Below, piece after piece: positions 27,744 to 36,304 of a stretch of 64,000 nucleotides of DNA (its first letter is position 1; every line of letters starts with the position of its first letter). The notes under the pieces were generated by a model. That model searched no databases, had not been told where the DNA came from, and saw nothing but the letters and a program-made list of their open reading frames with translations. The stretch comes from Leucobacter komagatae (GTDB taxonomy: Bacteria; Actinomycetota; Actinomycetes; Actinomycetales; Microbacteriaceae). The position numbers and the translations under genes are program-made. The stretch spans positions 310,001 through 374,000 of the forward strand of contig NZ_VFON01000001.1 of the NCBI RefSeq assembly GCF_006716085.1. Direction: 5' to 3'.

Positions 27744-28330
27744 GCCACCTGCGCCCGCCGCGCCCGAAGTCGTCGAAGTCCGCGCACGCCGAGCAACACG
27801 ATCCCGACGATGAGGGCCAGCGCGAGCAGGGGGAGGAGCACCGCGAGCACCGTCACGACCGCGGCCGCAACATCCTCAACGGTGGAGAGCACTGAAGCCC
27901 CGGCGCCCGCCGAGACGAGATTCACGAGGGGGCGCGCCACCAGCTTGAGGACGTGAGGCACGAGCGCGATGCACACGCCAATCACGAACGGCCAAAACTG
28001 GGCCGAGTTCACGAAGGCCTCGGGGTCGGTGACCGCAACGGTGGAGCTCGCCGAACCCGCGGTGAACACGAGACCACCGGAAGCTGGCCGCACGACCGTT
28101 TGGAGGATGTCGTTTGCGGTGTCGAGCGCCGGCACCTTGTCGACGACTGCTTCGATCACGAAGAGCAAGCCAAGCACGCCGAGCGCCCACTCGTTTTCGA
28201 GCCAGGCCCAGCCGGAGGGCAGCGTGAGGAGATCCGTGAAGCGCGACAGCAGCCCGAGCCCCAGCAACGGTATGTAGGCGTTCAGGCCCGCAGCCGACGC
28301 GAGCGAGAGTCCGGTGATTGCTTCGATCAT
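27740..28330 (-). CDS. DUF4126 family membrane protein
   Basis: 196 residues, almost entirely hydrophobic with about five TM helices. The start IEAITGLSLASAAGLNAYIPLL and the middle VDKVPALDTANDILQTVVRP with PASGGLV are hallmarks of DUF4126 (shortened here: ASAAGLNAYIPLL, DKVPALDTANDILQ). Function of the family is unknown. The basic end (RGLRRLRARRAQVA) runs into the 9-bp repeat array, which supplies the stop codon. Monocistronic, convergent with rpsA. Confidence 0.82.
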   Translation of the reverse strand: MIEAITGLSLASAAGLNAYIPLLGLGLLSRFTDLLTLPSGWAWLENEWALGVLGLLFVIEAVVDKVPALDTANDILQTVVRPASGGLVFTAGSASSTVAVTDPEAFVNSAQFWPFVIGVCIALVPHVLKLVARPLVNLVSAGAGASVLSTVEDVAAAVVTVLAVLLPLLALALIVGIVLLGVRGLRRLRARRAQVA

Positions 28331-28373
28331 GAATCCTCCTGCCCATAGCCTACGGTCACGCTAGTGTTGCCGT

Positions 28374-28997
28374 ATGCAACTTATTGCGCTCACCGGCGGG
28401 ATCGCATCAGGCAAGAGCACCGTCGGCCGACGGCTCGAAGAGCTCGGGGCGGTGCGGATCGACGCCGATCAGCTCGCGCGCGACGCCGTCGCAGCCGGTT
28501 CGCCGGGCCTGTCTCGGATCGTGTCGCGGTTCGGCGCCGAGCTGCTTGCCGCAGACGGGGAGCTGGATCGCGCCGCACTCGGCGAGCGCGTGTTTCGGGA
28601 CCCCGAGGAGCTCGCTGCGCTCAACGCCATCGTGCACCCGGAGGTGCGCAGGCTCGCCGCTGAGCGCATCGCTGACGCTGAGGGGGCCGACCCTCGCGCG
28701 ATCGTCGTGTATGAGATCCCGCTGTTTGTTGAGAGCGGCGCTGCCTCCGCGGAGGGCGGTTTCGCGTGGGACTGGGTGCTCGTTGCGGAGGCCCCCGCCA
28801 ACACACGCATCGCGCGAATGATCGAGCTTCGCGGGATGGACGAGGGCGACGCGCGGCGCCGGATCGCGAACCAGGCCTCAGACGCCGAGCGCAGGGCCGT
28901 CGCGGATGTCGTGATCGACACGTCGGGTACGGAGCCCGACACGCTTGCGCAGGTCGACGCTTTTTGGCGCCGGATCGGCGGGCACCCCGCCGGGTGA
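28374..28997 (+). CDS. coaE: Dephospho-CoA kinase
   Basis: 207 residues, last step of CoA synthesis. P-loop GGIASGKSTVGRRL near residue 9, DADQLARDAV, the CoA-binding helix region VHPEVRRLA, YEIPLFVESG, and the lid R-x-Q/N segment. Mycobacterial CoaE carries an extra C-terminal GrpB/UPF0157 domain; this protein lacks it, whereas a GrpB domain appears separately at 45365 fused to acetyltransferases. Divergent from DUF4126, with 43 bp between starts. Confidence 0.94.
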   Translation: MQLIALTGGIASGKSTVGRRLEELGAVRIDADQLARDAVAAGSPGLSRIVSRFGAELLAADGELDRAALGERVFRDPEELAALNAIVHPEVRRLAAERIADAEGADPRAIVVYEIPLFVESGAASAEGGFAWDWVLVAEAPANTRIARMIELRGMDEGDARRRIANQASDAERRAVADVVIDTSGTEPDTLAQVDAFWRRIGGHPAG

Positions 28998-29000
28998 GTG

Positions 29001-29609
29001 TTACCGGCTGAACTCGGCGAACCAGTTGAGCTGGAACTGTGCGACAGCGGCGATCACCAGGTACGAGATGAGCACGAGTACCCACGCCCACGAGTTCACG
29101 GCCGCGAAGGCCTTCCGAAGCCCGGGGGAGGCGTTGTAGTACCCGTTCGCCTCGGGGCGGAACGCGGTGAAGAAGAACAGCGGCAGCGTCACGCTCCACA
29201 CGACCATGCACCACGGGCAGAGCGTGCCGAGGTTGAAGACGCTCTGGTAGAAGAGCCAGAAGACGAAGACCGCTCCGAGCGCGAGGCCGGCGCGGTAGAG
29301 CCACCAGAACCAGCCCGCGAACTTCGCGCCAGCGAGCATCGCCACGCCCACTGCGATCGGTGCGACGAACGCCATCAGGCCGAGGATCGTGTTGCTGAAG
29401 CCGAAGATTGAGCCCTGCCACGAGTCCATGTTCGGGCCGCAGGTCACGAGCACTGAGAGCTCACAGTTCGGAACGTAGTCCTCGACCTGCAATGTCTTGA
29501 TGTACTCGGTCGCGAGCTCCCACGAGGCAAACAGCCCGATAGCGCCGAGGATGATGGTGACAATTGCGAAGCCGCGGTTGTTCGGGGCCTGTACTTCGTT
29601 AGCACTCAT
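29001..29609 (-). CDS. Vitamin K epoxide reductase (VKOR) family membrane protein
   Basis: 202 residues with about five TM helices. The redox CxxC is LCPWC in a hydrophobic helix, and a second Cys pair NCELSVLVTC lies in the first external loop, matching bacterial VKORs that reoxidise DsbA-like proteins with quinone. A DsbA partner is not adjacent. Start ATG 29609; AAGGAGGG lies rather far upstream (14 bases), so the true start could be slightly earlier. It is convergent with coaE, three bases apart. Confidence 0.88.
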   Translation of the reverse strand: MSANEVQAPNNRGFAIVTIILGAIGLFASWELATEYIKTLQVEDYVPNCELSVLVTCGPNMDSWQGSIFGFSNTILGLMAFVAPIAVGVAMLAGAKFAGWFWWLYRAGLALGAVFVFWLFYQSVFNLGTLCPWCMVVWSVTLPLFFFTAFRPEANGYYNASPGLRKAFAAVNSWAWVLVLISYLVIAAVAQFQLNWFAEFSR

Positions 29610-29656
29610 GTGTTGATAGTAACCCTCCTTTGCTGTGACAACGCGCCGCACGCACC

Positions 29657-29677
29657 GATCCTGCAATGTTCAGGATC
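29657..29677. promoter_or_regulatory. Palindrome over the candidate rne promoter
   Basis: GATCCTG (29657-29663) and CAGGATC (29671-29677) around 7 nt. CATAAT at 29685-29690 is a plausible -10 for rne, so the palindrome would cover the -35 region, between rne and the divergent VKOR gene. Confidence 0.4.
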
Positions 29678-29804
29678 CCCGTGACATAATGGTTACCGTT
29701 GGATAACGCCATGACGGCCTACTCCACGTACAGTCTTTGATCGCCTCAGGGTGGTCGCCGGCACGAGCCGAACGCTCACGGCAAGTGAGTGAACACACGT
29801 ATTT

Positions 29805-29819
29805 GCGGTGATTCACCGC
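29805..29819 (+). promoter_or_regulatory. Hairpin in the rne leader
   Basis: GCGGTGA/TCACCGC around one T, in a leader of roughly 180 nt. RNase E genes are often autoregulated through 5'-UTR structure, so this is a candidate element only. Confidence 0.35.
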
Positions 29820-29875
29820 AGTCAATATTGGTTTCCGCGAAGTTTCACGGTCGCGGTTGAAGGAGCACACCAGCA

Positions 29876-32158
29876 ATGGTGAATACACAAGAGAACAATG
29901 AGGGCGCGGGCGGCACTGAGCTGGATCCGACGCACCCCGCCACGAACGATGCGGTCGAAACTGTCGAAGCGGTCGACACGGATGCTGCGGCCGAGCCCAG
30001 CACCGCAGGGGACGTAGACGCAGCCAGCGAGGCAGCACCAGCCAGCGAGACAGCCCCAGCCAGCGAAACAGCACCGGCCGAGCCCGAGCCAGAGCCAGCC
30101 GCGAAGCCCCTCGCCGATGGCCTCCCGCTGGTTCTGCCGCTCGCCGACATGACTCCCGAGGAGCGATTCCGCGCAACGACGCGCCTCATCTTCCTCGCGC
30201 CCGACGTGCCGCCCGTGCAGCCGATGCCGCGCCGCAACGAACTGCGCAAGCTCGACGACATCCTCGACTCGCGCTTCCCGGGGAGCGAACCTCGCGAGCG
30301 CACGCAGCGTGACCGGAACGATCGCGACCGCAGTGACCGCGACCGGAACGACCGTGATGGCGATCGTGACGGCGACCGCGGTGGGCGCGACTCGACGAGC
30401 GCGCGCGGCAGCCGCCGCCGTCAGGGCGGGCAGGATCACGACGAGGACGAGGCTCGCCGCCCACAGCGGCAGGCGCCCGTCATCACCGAGCCCCAGAAGC
30501 TTCGCGGCTCGACGAGGCTTGAAGCGAAGAAGCAGCGCCGTCGTGACGGGCGAGACGCCGGTCGCAAGCGCATGGTCATCACCGAGTCGGAGTTCCTCGC
30601 GCGCCGCGAGTCGGTCGACCGCGAGATGATCGTTCGGACGACGGCCGATCGGATCCAGATCGGCGTGCTCGAGGACAAGGTACTCGTCGAGCACTACGTC
30701 GCGCGCTCGAGCGAGTCCTCGCTCATCGGCAATGTCTACCTCGGCCGGGTGCAGAACGTGCTCCCGAGCATGGAAGCGGCGTTCGTCGACATCGGGCGCG
30801 GGCGCAACGCCGTGCTCTACTCGGGCGAGGTTGACTGGTCAGAGTTCGAAGGTGGGAACACCGCGCGCAAGATTGAGAACGCGCTCAAGCCGGGCGACCA
30901 GGTACTCGTCCAGGTGACGAAGGATCCCGTTGGGCACAAGGGCGCGCGCCTCACGAGCCAGATCTCGCTCCCCGGCCGCTTCCTCGTCTACGTGCCGGGC
31001 GGCGCGATGAACGGCATCTCGCGGAAGCTTCCCGACACCGAACGTGCGCGGCTCAAGAAGATCCTCAAGGAGGTGCTGCCGAGCGGCGCAGGCGTCATCG
31101 TGCGCACCGCGGCGGAGGGTGCGACCGAGGATCAGCTCACGCACGACGTACAGCGCCTCACGCGCCAGTGGGAGTCGATCCAGGCGCGCGTCAAGAAGGG
31201 TGGAGGGCCAGCGATGCTGCACTCCGAGCCCGACATGCTCATCAAGATTGTGCGCGACGTCTTCAACGAAGACTTCCTCCGCATGCGGATTGAGGGCGCT
31301 GAGACCCACGAGGTGATCGAGAACTACCTCTCCGCCGTCGCCCCCGACCTCATGCAGCGCGTTGAGCGCTACGAGGGGGAGCGCGACATCTTTGACGAGT
31401 TCCGCGTCACCGAGCAGATCGCGAAGGCGCTTGACCGCAAGGTCTGGCTGCCGTCGGGCGGTTCGCTCGTGATTGACCGCACCGAGGCGATGACGGTTGT
31501 TGACGTGAACACGGGCAAATTCGTGGGTGCCGGCGGCAACCTCGAGGAGACGGTCACCAAGAACAACCTCGAATCCGCCGAAGAGATCGTGCGCCAGCTG
31601 CGCCTGCGCGACATCGGCGGCATCATCGTGATCGACTTCATCGACATGGTGCTCGAATCGAACCGCGACCTCGTGCTCCGGAGGCTCATCGAGTGCCTGG
31701 GGCGCGACCGCACGAAGCACCAGGTCGCCGAGGTGACCTCGCTTGGGCTCGTACAGATGACCCGCAAGAAGCTTGGCCTCGGCCTGCTTGAGTCGTTCAG
31801 CGAGCCGTGTGAGGTGTGCGCCGGTCGAGGCGTGATCGTGCACCACGAGCCCGTGCACCGGCACCGCAGCGAGTCGAACGGCCGCCAGAAGCGCGGCGGC
31901 GGCAACTCGGGCGGCGGGAACCACAACGGCGGCGGCCAGAACGGTGGCGGCCAGAAGGGGCAGACCGAGCCCAAGGCGCAGACGCACGCGATCAGCGATG
32001 GCGCGAAGAACATGCTCGCGCAGGTCGCGGCCTCGACCATTCCGGCGGCAAAGCAGTCGGAGGAGTCGGGTTCGGGCGACGAAACCCAGGTGACGGGTAT
32101 CGTCGGCAAGGCACAGGCACAGGCACAGGCACAGGGCTATAGGACAAAAAGTGTGTAA
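29876..32158 (+). CDS. rne: Ribonuclease E/G, C-terminally truncated by an IS
   Basis: 760 residues as it now stands. An acidic Ala/Glu/Pro-rich N-terminal extension (1-80) and an Arg/Asp-rich stretch (about 140-180) precede the catalytic core: S1 domain IGNVYLGRVQNVLPSMEAAF (about 280), 5'-sensor/RNase H-like folds, catalytic Asp residues in TVVDVNTGKF and IVIDFIDMV, and the Zn-link CEVCAGRG. The core is intact. After the Ala-Gln repeat the frame enters the IS and ends after GYRTKSV at a TAA inside its left terminal repeat. Removing the IS and one 9-bp duplication restores a 910-residue frame, so 157 C-terminal residues are lost. These low-complexity tails usually scaffold degradosome partners and RNA. 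Confidence 0.93.
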   Translation: MVNTQENNEGAGGTELDPTHPATNDAVETVEAVDTDAAAEPSTAGDVDAASEAAPASETAPASETAPAEPEPEPAAKPLADGLPLVLPLADMTPEERFRATTRLIFLAPDVPPVQPMPRRNELRKLDDILDSRFPGSEPRERTQRDRNDRDRSDRDRNDRDGDRDGDRGGRDSTSARGSRRRQGGQDHDEDEARRPQRQAPVITEPQKLRGSTRLEAKKQRRRDGRDAGRKRMVITESEFLARRESVDREMIVRTTADRIQIGVLEDKVLVEHYVARSSESSLIGNVYLGRVQNVLPSMEAAFVDIGRGRNAVLYSGEVDWSEFEGGNTARKIENALKPGDQVLVQVTKDPVGHKGARLTSQISLPGRFLVYVPGGAMNGISRKLPDTERARLKKILKEVLPSGAGVIVRTAAEGATEDQLTHDVQRLTRQWESIQARVKKGGGPAMLHSEPDMLIKIVRDVFNEDFLRMRIEGAETHEVIENYLSAVAPDLMQRVERYEGERDIFDEFRVTEQIAKALDRKVWLPSGGSLVIDRTEAMTVVDVNTGKFVGAGGNLEETVTKNNLESAEEIVRQLRLRDIGGIIVIDFIDMVLESNRDLVLRRLIECLGRDRTKHQVAEVTSLGLVQMTRKKLGLGLLESFSEPCEVCAGRGVIVHHEPVHRHRSESNGRQKRGGGNSGGGNHNGGGQNGGGQKGQTEPKAQTHAISDGAKNMLAQVAASTIPAAKQSEESGSGDETQVTGIVGKAQAQAQAQGYRTKSV
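32126..32134 (+). repeat. Left 9-bp target-site duplication of the IS
   Basis: CAGGCACAG, identical to 33416-33424. It lies in a GCACAG hexamer array, so identity alone is weak evidence; the restored reading frame supports it. Confidence 0.6.
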
Positions 32159-33415
32159 CGAATCCCGATCTACCCGCACCAGCATGCCGTAGTACGAGGT
32201 TCGCTATACCCCGGCACCATTAACCGTGCCGAAAACAACCAACTCGTCCACCTGTCTGGTATGCGGCAACGCGCTCGTGAAGAACGGTTTCACGAGCGCG
32301 GGAACCAGGTGCTGGAGATGCCTGAACTGCGGCAGCTCCTCAACCAGGAAACGGGCAGACCTCACCCGCCGGCACACCCTCGACCGGTTCCTGTCCTGGC
32401 TCCTGGGCAAGGACTCACAAGCCGAAGCCGCGGAACGAGTCTCAGACCGAACCTTCCGCCGGGAGATCGAATGGTGCTGGCAAATCAGGCCAACGCTCCC
32501 GACCGTGACGATACCGCCGAGGTGCGTGATCGTGGACGGAACGTACGTTGGTGGATGGTGTCTCCTGGTCGCGCTCGATGAGGACCTCACCCCGCTCGCG
32601 TTCCAGTGGTGCTCGACCGAAACCCAGGCCGCGTGGGGTGCGTTGTTCGCGCAGATCCCTGCCCCACTCGTGGTGGTGTGTGATGGCGGGCCAGGCCTGA
32701 ACGCGGCACTCAAAACAGTGTGGCCGGATACGCGCGTGCAGCGTTGCATCTTCCACGTCCTGATGAACATACGCACCCATCTCACCTGGAGACCCCGCAC
32801 CGTTGCTGGGCAGACGCTCCTCGCGCTCACAAAACAGCTTTCACAAGTACAAACGCCAGAGGACGCTCTCGGCTGGCTCAAGCGGTTGAACGCCTGGCAT
32901 TCGATCTACGGACGCCTCACTCGTGAACGCTCGTACGCGAGGCGCAGACTCAAGGACGGGTCATGGGACTCACCCACCGGGAAACAGTGGTGGTACACCC
33001 ACGACCGGCTTCGGAAGGCGTACCGGCTCCTCACCGAGATCCAACGCCGCGGACACCTGTTCACTTTCGTTCAGATCGATATCCCCAGAACCACGAGCGG
33101 CCTCGAGGGAGCCTTCAACTCGGTCCTGAAAACACTCCTCCGATTCCATCGCGGAATGCCCACCGTCCATCAGAAACGCGTCGCGGAATGGTTCGCTCTA
33201 AAACAAGCAGGACTGCTCCAGACCGCGCACTCGTTCATCACGCACGAAGTGATCAACCCGCCAGTGAACCCACGCCCCCGGTTCACGGAACCAGACCCGA
33301 GCCCCGAGCTCTACGGCACCGGCCTTGACGCCAGCGAAGGCCTCTGGCTACGCAAAGGATGGGGAGGGCGGACCTGACACGCCCAACGGTTTACACACTT
33401 TTTGTCCTATAGGCC
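32135..33415 (+). mobile_element. Insertion sequence of the IS256 family, IS1249-like, inserted in rne
   Basis: 1281 bp with one transposase gene. Left end (32135-32158) starts GGCTATAGGACAAAAAG; the right end (33391-33415) is its complement with one extra C (starts GGCCTATAGGACAAAAAG), giving inverted repeats of about 24-25 bp. Flanks are identical 9-bp CAGGCACAG, matching the 8-9 bp duplications of IS256-family elements. An alternative reading takes the palindrome CTATAG as a 6-bp duplication, but then the rne frame would not be restored. Ends and transposase look intact, so the element may still be mobile. Confidence 0.88.
32226..33377 (+). CDS. IS256-family (IS1249-type) DDE transposase
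   Basis: 383 residues. An N-terminal zinc ribbon (CLVCGNALVKNG ... CWRCLNCG) resembles IS1249-type transposases, then a MULE/IS256-type DDE catalytic domain: first Asp in CVIVDGTYVGG, second Asp in VVVCDGGPGLNAA, the C/H segment QRCIFHVLMNIRTHL, and the Glu in TTSGLEGAFNSVLK. It is full length and uninterrupted. GTG start 67 bp after the left inverted repeat. Confidence 0.9.
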   Translation: MPKTTNSSTCLVCGNALVKNGFTSAGTRCWRCLNCGSSSTRKRADLTRRHTLDRFLSWLLGKDSQAEAAERVSDRTFRREIEWCWQIRPTLPTVTIPPRCVIVDGTYVGGWCLLVALDEDLTPLAFQWCSTETQAAWGALFAQIPAPLVVVCDGGPGLNAALKTVWPDTRVQRCIFHVLMNIRTHLTWRPRTVAGQTLLALTKQLSQVQTPEDALGWLKRLNAWHSIYGRLTRERSYARRRLKDGSWDSPTGKQWWYTHDRLRKAYRLLTEIQRRGHLFTFVQIDIPRTTSGLEGAFNSVLKTLLRFHRGMPTVHQKRVAEWFALKQAGLLQTAHSFITHEVINPPVNPRPRFTEPDPSPELYGTGLDASEGLWLRKGWGGRT

Positions 33416-33424
33416 CAGGCACAG
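33416..33424 (+). repeat. Right 9-bp target-site duplication of the IS
   Basis: CAGGCACAG, copy of 32126-32134, beginning directly after the right inverted repeat. Confidence 0.6.
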
Positions 33425-33898
33425 GCACAAGCTCCGGCTGCCGCGCTCGAGAGCGTGCTTGACGCGCTCCCCGACGCGCCACCCGCTGGCGCCTCGAAGT
33501 CGCGCAACCGGCGGGTGAGCTCGCGTGCGGGTGCGCCCGCAAGCGCCCCGAAAGCGGCGCACAAGACGTCCCAGCGCTCCGGCGCTGAGGAGACCGCGGC
33601 ATCGGCAGGGGCGGCGGCGCTTGCCGCTGAGCTTGCTGAGACCGTGGGTAAGGGAGAGGCGAGCCGTGAAAACGGCGCGTCTGCCGAGGCACCCGCTGTC
33701 ACTGACAGCGGTGCCCCGAAGCGCGGCGCGCGTACGCGTTCGTCGCGCGCGCAGTCAGCGGCGGGCTCCAAGCCCGCGGCCGAGGCCGCCTCGACCGGGG
33801 GCTCCGCCCTCGATCCTGAGCGGATGCTGCTCGACGCGCTCGACGCCAGGACCGGCGGTCGTGGCGGGGCGCAGACTGACACGCCGACCCTTATTTGA
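33416..33898 (+). pseudogene. rne: Orphaned C-terminal tail of RNase E/G
   Basis: The frame resumes with Ala-Gln-Ala, then AALESVLDALPDAPPAG and a 150-residue Ala/Ser/Arg-rich stretch with basic patches (KSRNRRVSSRAG, KRGARTRSSRAQS), ending ERMLLDALDARTGGRGG...TPTLI at TGA 33896-33898. It is in phase with the upstream rne frame once the IS is removed. An internal start (GTG or ATG near 33455) might allow a stand-alone fragment, but no ribosome binding site is evident. Confidence 0.82.
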
Positions 33899-33924
33899 CC
33901 GGACGCGATAATTCGCGTTATTAT
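33895..33924 (+). promoter_or_regulatory. Promoter of rplU-rpmA
   Basis: TTGACC (33895-33900) and TATTAT (33919-33924), 18-bp spacer, a near-consensus housekeeping promoter overlapping the end of the rne tail. Start near 33931 gives a leader of about 100 nt with a small hairpin (CTCGC 33940-33944, GCGAG 33952-33956). It explains how ribosomal protein expression survives the upstream IS. Confidence 0.7.
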
Positions 33925-34034
33925 TGACCGTTGTGCGTACTCGCTTTTGAGGCGAGAAGTGCACGTATGACTTCGATCGTGACGGGTTCGCGATTCGACA
34001 CGATTAAGACGATCCTCGAGAGATGGGTGACCAA

Positions 34035-34343
34035 GTGGTTTACGCAGTAGTGCGCACAAGCGGACGACAGGAGAAGGTCGAGGTTGGCTCGATCATCACT
34101 GTAAACCGTGTATCGGGAGACGCTAAGGGCAACATTGAGCTCCCGGCTGTTCTCCTCGTTGACGGCGACAAGGTGACGAGCGACGCTTCGGCTCTCGCAA
34201 AGGTGAAGGTTACGGCCGAGGTCCTTGACGACCTTCGTGGGCCGAAGATCGTCATCCAGCGTTACAAGAACAAGACCGGTTACAAGAGCCGCCAGGGGCA
34301 CCGTCAGGATCTGACGCGCCTCAAGGTCACCGGCATCAAGTAA
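34035..34343 (+). CDS. rplU: 50S ribosomal protein L21
   Basis: 102 residues, normal length for L21. [18 protein letters not shown], then [26 protein letters not shown] (abbreviated [19 protein letters not shown]) is the L21 C-terminal signature. L21 binds 23S rRNA near L20. GTG 34035 was chosen because family members begin MVYAVV and GGGTGA lies four bases upstream; ATG 34023 would add four residues and lacks a spaced ribosome binding site. It is followed 28 bp later by rpmA. Confidence 0.94.
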   Translation: MVYAVVRTSGRQEKVEVGSIITVNRVSGDAKGNIELPAVLLVDGDKVTSDASALAKVKVTAEVLDDLRGPKIVIQRYKNKTGYKSRQGHRQDLTRLKVTGIK

Positions 34344-34371
34344 CACTTTTAGACTCTAAGGAGACAGACCA

Positions 34372-34626
34372 ATGGCATCCAAGAAGGGCGTCGGCTCCAG
34401 CAAGAACGGCCGCGACTCGAACGCACAGCGCCTCGGCGTGAAGCGCTTCGGTGGGCAGCAGGTGAACGCCGGCGAGATCATCGTGCGTCAGCGCGGAACC
34501 CACTTCCACCCCGGCGTCAACGTTGGCCGTGGCGGAGACGACACGCTGTTCGCTCTCGCAGCGGGCGCAGTCGAGTTCGGTGCGAAGGGTGGCCGCAAGG
34601 TCGTCAACATCGTCGCCGCTGCGTAA
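34372..34626 (+). CDS. rpmA: 50S ribosomal protein L27
   Basis: 84 residues. [23 protein letters not shown] is the conserved L27 start (here [17 protein letters not shown]), followed by [13 protein letters not shown]. The N-terminus reaches the peptidyl transferase centre. There is no Firmicutes-type cleavable N-terminal extension. AAGGAGA precedes the ATG; a strong terminator follows. Confidence 0.97.
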   Translation: MASKKGVGSSKNGRDSNAQRLGVKRFGGQQVNAGEIIVRQRGTHFHPGVNVGRGGDDTLFALAAGAVEFGAKGGRKVVNIVAAA

Positions 34627-34640
34627 GTAGTTCGGTATCG

Positions 34641-34670
34641 ACAAAGGCGAGCTTCGGCTCGCCTTTTGTC
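34641..34670 (+). terminator. rho-independent terminator of rplU-rpmA
   Basis: ACAAAGGCGAGC, tetraloop TTCG, GCTCGCCTTTTGT: a 12-bp stem with a UUCG loop and T-run. Confidence 0.93.
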
Positions 34671-34795
34671 GTATCTGGCCGGATGGTGCGTGCCCGCAGG
34701 GCGCGCACACGACGTAATCCGGTGTCGCTTTGGCGCGTGCGTCAGGCAAAATGTAGTTACTCGATCGCGTCTTCGGGTCGGAAGGGGAATCTCTC

Positions 34796-36304
34796 ATGGT
34801 GACGTTCGTGGATCAGGTCCAACTGCACCTGCAGGCGGGTCGAGGCGGAAACGGCTGTGTCTCTGTTCGGCGCGAGAAATTTAAGCCGCTGGCCGGGCCA
34901 GACGGCGGTGCTGGCGGCAACGGTGGCACGATCGTGCTGCTCGCAGACCCGCAGGTGACGACGCTGCTCGAGTACCACCGCAGGCCCCACCGCTCTGCCG
35001 AGAACGGAGCGTACGGCGCGGGCGACTACCGCGCGGGTGCGCACGGGGCTGAGCTCGTGCTCCCCGTTCCCGTCGGAACCGTGGTGAAGGACACCGAGGG
35101 GGAGGTGCTCGCAGACCTCACCGAGGCCGGCACCCGCTTCGTCGTCGCTGAGGGCGGCCTCGGCGGGCTCGGTAACCACGCGCTCGCGAGCCAGAAGCGC
35201 AAGGCCCCTGGCTTCGCGCTGCTCGGCACCGAGGGTTGGGCAGGCGACGTCACGCTCGAGCTCAAGACAATCGCAGACGTCGCGCTCGTGGGGCTCCCGT
35301 CTGCCGGTAAGTCGAGCCTCATCGCTGCGATGAGCGCAGCCCGGCCCAAGATCGCGGACTACCCGTTCACGACGCTGCACCCGAACCTCGGCGTCGTCGA
35401 GGCCGGTTCGACCCGCTTCACCGTCGCCGACGTACCGGGACTCATCGAGGGCGCGAGCGAGGGCAAGGGCCTCGGCCTCGACTTCCTGCGCCACGTCGAG
35501 CGCTGCAGCGCGCTGCTCCACGTGCTCGACTGCGCGACGCTCGAGCCCGGGCGCGACCCGCTCTCCGACCTTGAGATCATCAAGAAGGAGCTCGCGGCGT
35601 ATGAGGTCCCCGAAGGGCAGATCCCGCTGCTCGACCGCCCGCAGCTCGTCGCGCTGAACAAGATCGACGTGCCCGAGGCTCGCGAGCTCGCCGAGTTCGT
35701 GCGGCCCGACCTCGAGGCGATGGGGTACCGCGTCTTCGAGATCTCGACGGCGTCGCGTGAGGGCCTCCGTGAGCTCGGCTTCGCGCTCGCCGAGGTCGTC
35801 GAGGACGCCCGCGCGAAGGAGCAGGCAGAGAGCGAGCGCCTCGAGCGCATCGTGCTGACGCCGAAGGCGGTGGATCGCCAGGCCGGCTTCCGCGTCGTCA
35901 CCGAGGGCGGCACCTACGGCACGCTCTTCCGCGTGCTCGGGCAGAAGCCCGAGCGCTGGGTGCAGCAGACCGACTTCCAGAACGACGAGGCTGTCGGCTA
36001 CCTCGCCGACAGGCTGCAGAAGCTCGGCATCGAGGACGCGCTAGTGAAGGCCGGCGCGGTCGCCGGGTCGACCGTCGTGATTGGCCCGGGCCAGGGCGTC
36101 GTCTTCGACTGGGAGCCGTCGCTCACGAGCGCCGCTGAGGTGCAGGTTGGTGTCCGCGGCAGCGACGACAGGCTCGACGGGCCCCAGCGTCGCACCAACA
36201 AGCAGCGCCGTTCCGATTACCACGACCTCATGGACGCGAAAGCCGCCGCCCGTGAGCAGCTCGAGGAGGAGCGTCGCTCAGGGATGTGGGAGTCCACCGA
36301 GTGA
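34796..36304 (+). CDS. obgE: GTPase ObgE/CgtA
   Basis: 502 residues in three domains. The Gly-rich Obg fold (about 1-160) has [17 protein letters not shown] and [11 protein letters not shown]. The G domain has G1 [11 protein letters not shown], switch region [12 protein letters not shown]3 [13 protein letters not shown] (as ALNKIDVPE), and ISTASREG. The C-terminal OCT domain (about 360-430) is followed by a basic tail. The protein acts in 50S assembly and stringent control. AAGGGG upstream of the ATG. The GTGA overlap (36301-36304) couples it to proB. Confidence 0.96.
   Translation: MVTFVDQVQLHLQAGRGGNGCVSVRREKFKPLAGPDGGAGGNGGTIVLLADPQVTTLLEYHRRPHRSAENGAYGAGDYRAGAHGAELVLPVPVGTVVKDTEGEVLADLTEAGTRFVVAEGGLGGLGNHALASQKRKAPGFALLGTEGWAGDVTLELKTIADVALVGLPSAGKSSLIAAMSAARPKIADYPFTTLHPNLGVVEAGSTRFTVADVPGLIEGASEGKGLGLDFLRHVERCSALLHVLDCATLEPGRDPLSDLEIIKKELAAYEVPEGQIPLLDRPQLVALNKIDVPEARELAEFVRPDLEAMGYRVFEISTASREGLRELGFALAEVVEDARAKEQAESERLERIVLTPKAVDRQAGFRVVTEGGTYGTLFRVLGQKPERWVQQTDFQNDEAVGYLADRLQKLGIEDALVKAGAVAGSTVVIGPGQGVVFDWEPSLTSAAEVQVGVRGSDDRLDGPQRRTNKQRRSDYHDLMDAKAAAREQLEEERRSGMWESTE

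Noticed and set aside
27596..27895. Plus-strand frames through the 9-bp repeat (ATP or RQL repeats)
   Set aside because: Open only because the repeat lacks stops on that strand; overlaps the DUF4126 gene on the opposite strand.
32135..32142. CTATAG as a 6-bp target duplication of the IS
   Set aside because: Palindromic, so it may simply belong to both inverted repeats. Excision would leave rne out of frame, whereas the 9-bp duplication restores it.
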